DNA of 64,000 bases, taken from positions 1,116,001-1,180,000 of the forward strand of contig NEEC01000018.1 in assembly GCA_002189035.1 (NCBI GenBank), written 5' to 3'. The DNA comes from Utricularia gibba. Its lineage: Eukaryota > Streptophyta > Magnoliopsida > Lamiales > Lentibulariaceae. Under the pieces are notes generated by a model, which worked only from the letters and a program-made list of their open reading frames with translations, had not been told where the DNA came from and did no database searches. The position numbers were made by a program, and so were the translations under genes. Below are positions 62,334 through 64,000 of the stretch, in pieces; position 1 is the stretch's first letter, and each line of letters begins with the position of its first letter.

Positions 62334-62515
62334 ACATAGTTTACGTATAAACCATACTCATAAATAATTTGGTATACGACACAGGCACTGCTTATGTATA
62401 AATCATGACTGTATTGTATACAAAACATCATATGGGCACTATTTATATATAAACCATGCGCGTATTTTATATAAAACACTATATAAGTATGAATTATGCA
62501 TAAAACAAGTACATA
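62334..62515. repeat. 51-bp minisatellite, about 3.5 diverged units
   Basis: Units begin at 62334, 62385, 62436 and 62487 (exactly 51 apart) and share a cat-tta-gtataaa-cat pattern. The minus strand is open across the array because 51 is a multiple of three, producing a 17-residue repeat (YAHGLYINSAH, YSHDLYISSA, YEYGLYVNYVH). Confidence 0.75.
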
Positions 62516-63069
62516 GTATATATATATATCACCGTAGCTTAACTGTAAGTATTTTGATATTTACATTTGATGGTAGAAGGCTTGATTCGTATTCATTGCA
62601 GATTTTATTTTTTACAAGTTTAAAATTAAAATATATATATTTATATGAATTCATATTTCTATATGGAATCATCACTTTAATAAAAATTACAAATAAATAA
62701 CATTAATTACACTTTTAACAATATTTTGAAACATGATAATGTATGCGAATGCAAATATATTCCAGTTTAATGCATATCACAATTATCACGAAATCAGTTA
62801 CACAAACGAAATAAAAAATATGAGCACGTTAATCTGAATTTCATACCCGAAACCTAAATGACATACCCGAAACAGCCCGGAAACCGGCGATGGCGAAGCA
62901 TTTGGCTGAAGAAATCTGAGAAGAAGAAACCTTACTAGAGAATGGAGAGCACGAGCATCCAGATGGAGATGAATAGCAGGTTAATCAACAATTGTTTCTA
63001 AACCACCATGATCTTATCTTGATAATGCTTTACCCCAATAACCTATTGCATATCAGCACCCCATTATTG

Positions 63070-63607
63070 TGTTAGAATATACAATTCCATGTCGAAAAAT
63101 GAAAGTGGAATAATCTAGTATATAAGAAATTATAGATCACAATTAATTAATTGAGTCTAATCTTTTCTATTGTGATCCACGCTTTTTGTGCACTTGGGCT
63201 TCATGTGTGCGGTTGCCCGACCCATCGGATCCTGAATTTCAACATGGTATCAAAGCGTTTGCCTCATGGCACGACGTGGGTGGCCAAAATAAGTTTCGTT
63301 TTGGTCTGAGTTCTGGTTAAAAAAAAAAAAGGGATGTATTGAGCTTAGGCGACAAAAAATTAGATCGATCTATGATCCGAGCACTACCTACAATCATAAA
63401 AAAAACAAGTCATCACCAGACTTGAGGGTGGGTGTTAGAATACATAATCCCACATTGGAAAATGAAAATGGAATAATTTAATATATAAGAAACTACATAT
63501 TACAAGTAATCGATTGGGTCTAATCTTTTTTAATGTGATTCACGTTTCTTGTGTACTTGGACTTCACGTGTGTGCTCGCCCAACTCATAGGATACTCAAT
63601 TTCAACA
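63070..63607 (+). mobile_element. Complete TRIM (terminal-repeat retrotransposon in miniature), 538 bp
   Basis: Two 175-base LTRs (63070-63244 and 63433-63607), both starting TGTTAGAATA and ending TTTCAACA, about three quarters identical by eye. Directly after the first LTR, TGGTATCAAAGC (63245-63256) matches a tRNA-iMet primer-binding site except for one base. A purine tract GAGGGTGGG (63424-63432) precedes the second LTR. The 188-base interior has no coding capacity. The 5-base flank TATTG is present on both sides (63065-63069, 63608-63612). LTRs carry a TATATAAG box. Such elements move with proteins supplied by full-length retrotransposons. Confidence 0.9.
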
Positions 63608-63642
63608 TATTGAACATACATCAACCACACCAGATAAGCTCT

Positions 63643-64000
63643 TTACACAGGGGACTTGGAAAGCCATCTCTCAAGCATCGCGTAGCATTCTTCCGCCTTG
63701 TGCTCCGGAGCCGTATGCCCCGCACCCTATGGGGAAAGCCCATTCCTTTACTTGTATGTGTTGGAAAAAGAGATTTTGATTTTTGTTGTGCGTTGTCAGA
63801 TCTTGCCTTAACAGTGGCAAAGGTGAGTATAGCTTCATCGTTCTTGTAACTCATGGTGTATCTAAACATTCATAGAGGATAGACTTTAGGTTAGATGGGA
63901 TATGAGTTGAGTTTATAAACAAAGAGAGTACTTGCCCTGCAACTTGGTTTTTCACCATCCATGGCCTCCACTCCTCACTTAGACTGAGATTTAGTTGCTG
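63643..64000 (-). CDS. Serine carboxypeptidase-like protein, 3' end only
   Basis: Secreted or vacuolar alpha/beta hydrolase family; plant members are peptidases or acyltransferases. Three last exons are visible: from beyond the window edge to 63936 (LNLSLSEEWRPWMVKNQVAG), 63861-63807 (YTMSYKNDEAILTFATVK) and 63726-63643 (GAGHTAPEHKAEECYAMLER, ending SKSPV stop). The His of GAGHTAPE is the third member of the Ser-Asp-His triad. The WRPW and GAGHTAPE forms are typical of the SCPL family. Both visible introns need a GC donor (GCAAGT and GCAAGA contexts) to give the conserved VAG-YT and VK-GAGH junctions. The stop codon lies only 31 bases from the TRIM insertion. The Ser and Asp residues are outside the window. 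Confidence 0.85.

Overview
This window is nuclear DNA of a flowering plant, most likely a eudicot. Genes are compact and intron-rich with GT-AG (a few GC-AG) junctions, they are separated by very AT-rich spacers, and the families present are plant ones (FAR1-type zinc finger, GTD-binding/DUF593, DUF1005, oligopeptide transporter, ITPK, SKIP22-like F-box, Mutator-like and TRIM transposons). All exon models here were built by reading splice junctions and checking phase by hand. No database search was run.

Layout. 0-0.3 kb: last two exons of an unrecognised gene (+). 0.9-2.7 kb: beta-ureidopropionase (+). 3.6-4.9 kb: gamma-glutamyl-peptidase-like class I amidotransferase (-), with a frame break. 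6.7-15.7 kb: head-to-tail pair of methylmalonate-semialdehyde dehydrogenase (ALDH6) genes (-); the upstream one has a FAR1-type DNA-binding exon instead of the mitochondrial presequence exon, and a 110-120 residue C-terminal extension. 16.9-17.6 kb: GTD-binding coiled-coil protein (-). 18.1-20.8 kb: oligopeptide transporter (-). 24.1-25.9 kb: CorA/MRS2-like magnesium transporter relative (+). 27.2-32.4 kb: DNA polymerase V / MYBBP1A-like nucleolar protein (+). 34.0-34.7 kb: LL-diaminopimelate aminotransferase pseudogene. 35.5-35.9 kb: histone H3.1 (-). 36.7-38.1 kb: DUF1005 protein (-). 39.5-44.1 kb: complete but dead Mutator-like element. 46.2-48.8 kb: two-helix membrane protein (+) behind a mitosis-type promoter motif. 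49.1-52.1 kb: inositol tetrakisphosphate 1-kinase (-). 53.8-55.0 kb: plastid-type pyruvate kinase pseudogene. 55.9-57.5 kb: SKIP22-like F-box protein (-). 60.2-61.8 kb: RsmE-type rRNA methyltransferase (+). 62.3-62.5 kb: 51-bp minisatellite. 63.1-63.6 kb: complete TRIM retrotransposon. 63.6-64 kb: 3' end of a serine carboxypeptidase-like gene (-).

How the genes connect. Beta-ureidopropionase makes beta-alanine and beta-aminoisobutyrate from uracil and thymine. ALDH6 oxidises the malonate and methylmalonate semialdehydes that arise from them after transamination, as well as the semialdehyde from valine. Two steps of one catabolic route therefore lie within 15 kb, with one of them duplicated. 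The beta-ureidopropionase, oligopeptide transporter and DNA polymerase V genes recall the Arabidopsis At5g64370-At5g64420 interval, so the ALDH6 pair may have been inserted into a conserved block.

Caution on quality: four otherwise well-conserved genes each lack one base in a short G/C run. This looks as much like a consensus-sequence artefact as like real pseudogenisation, and it should be resolved before any of these genes is called broken.
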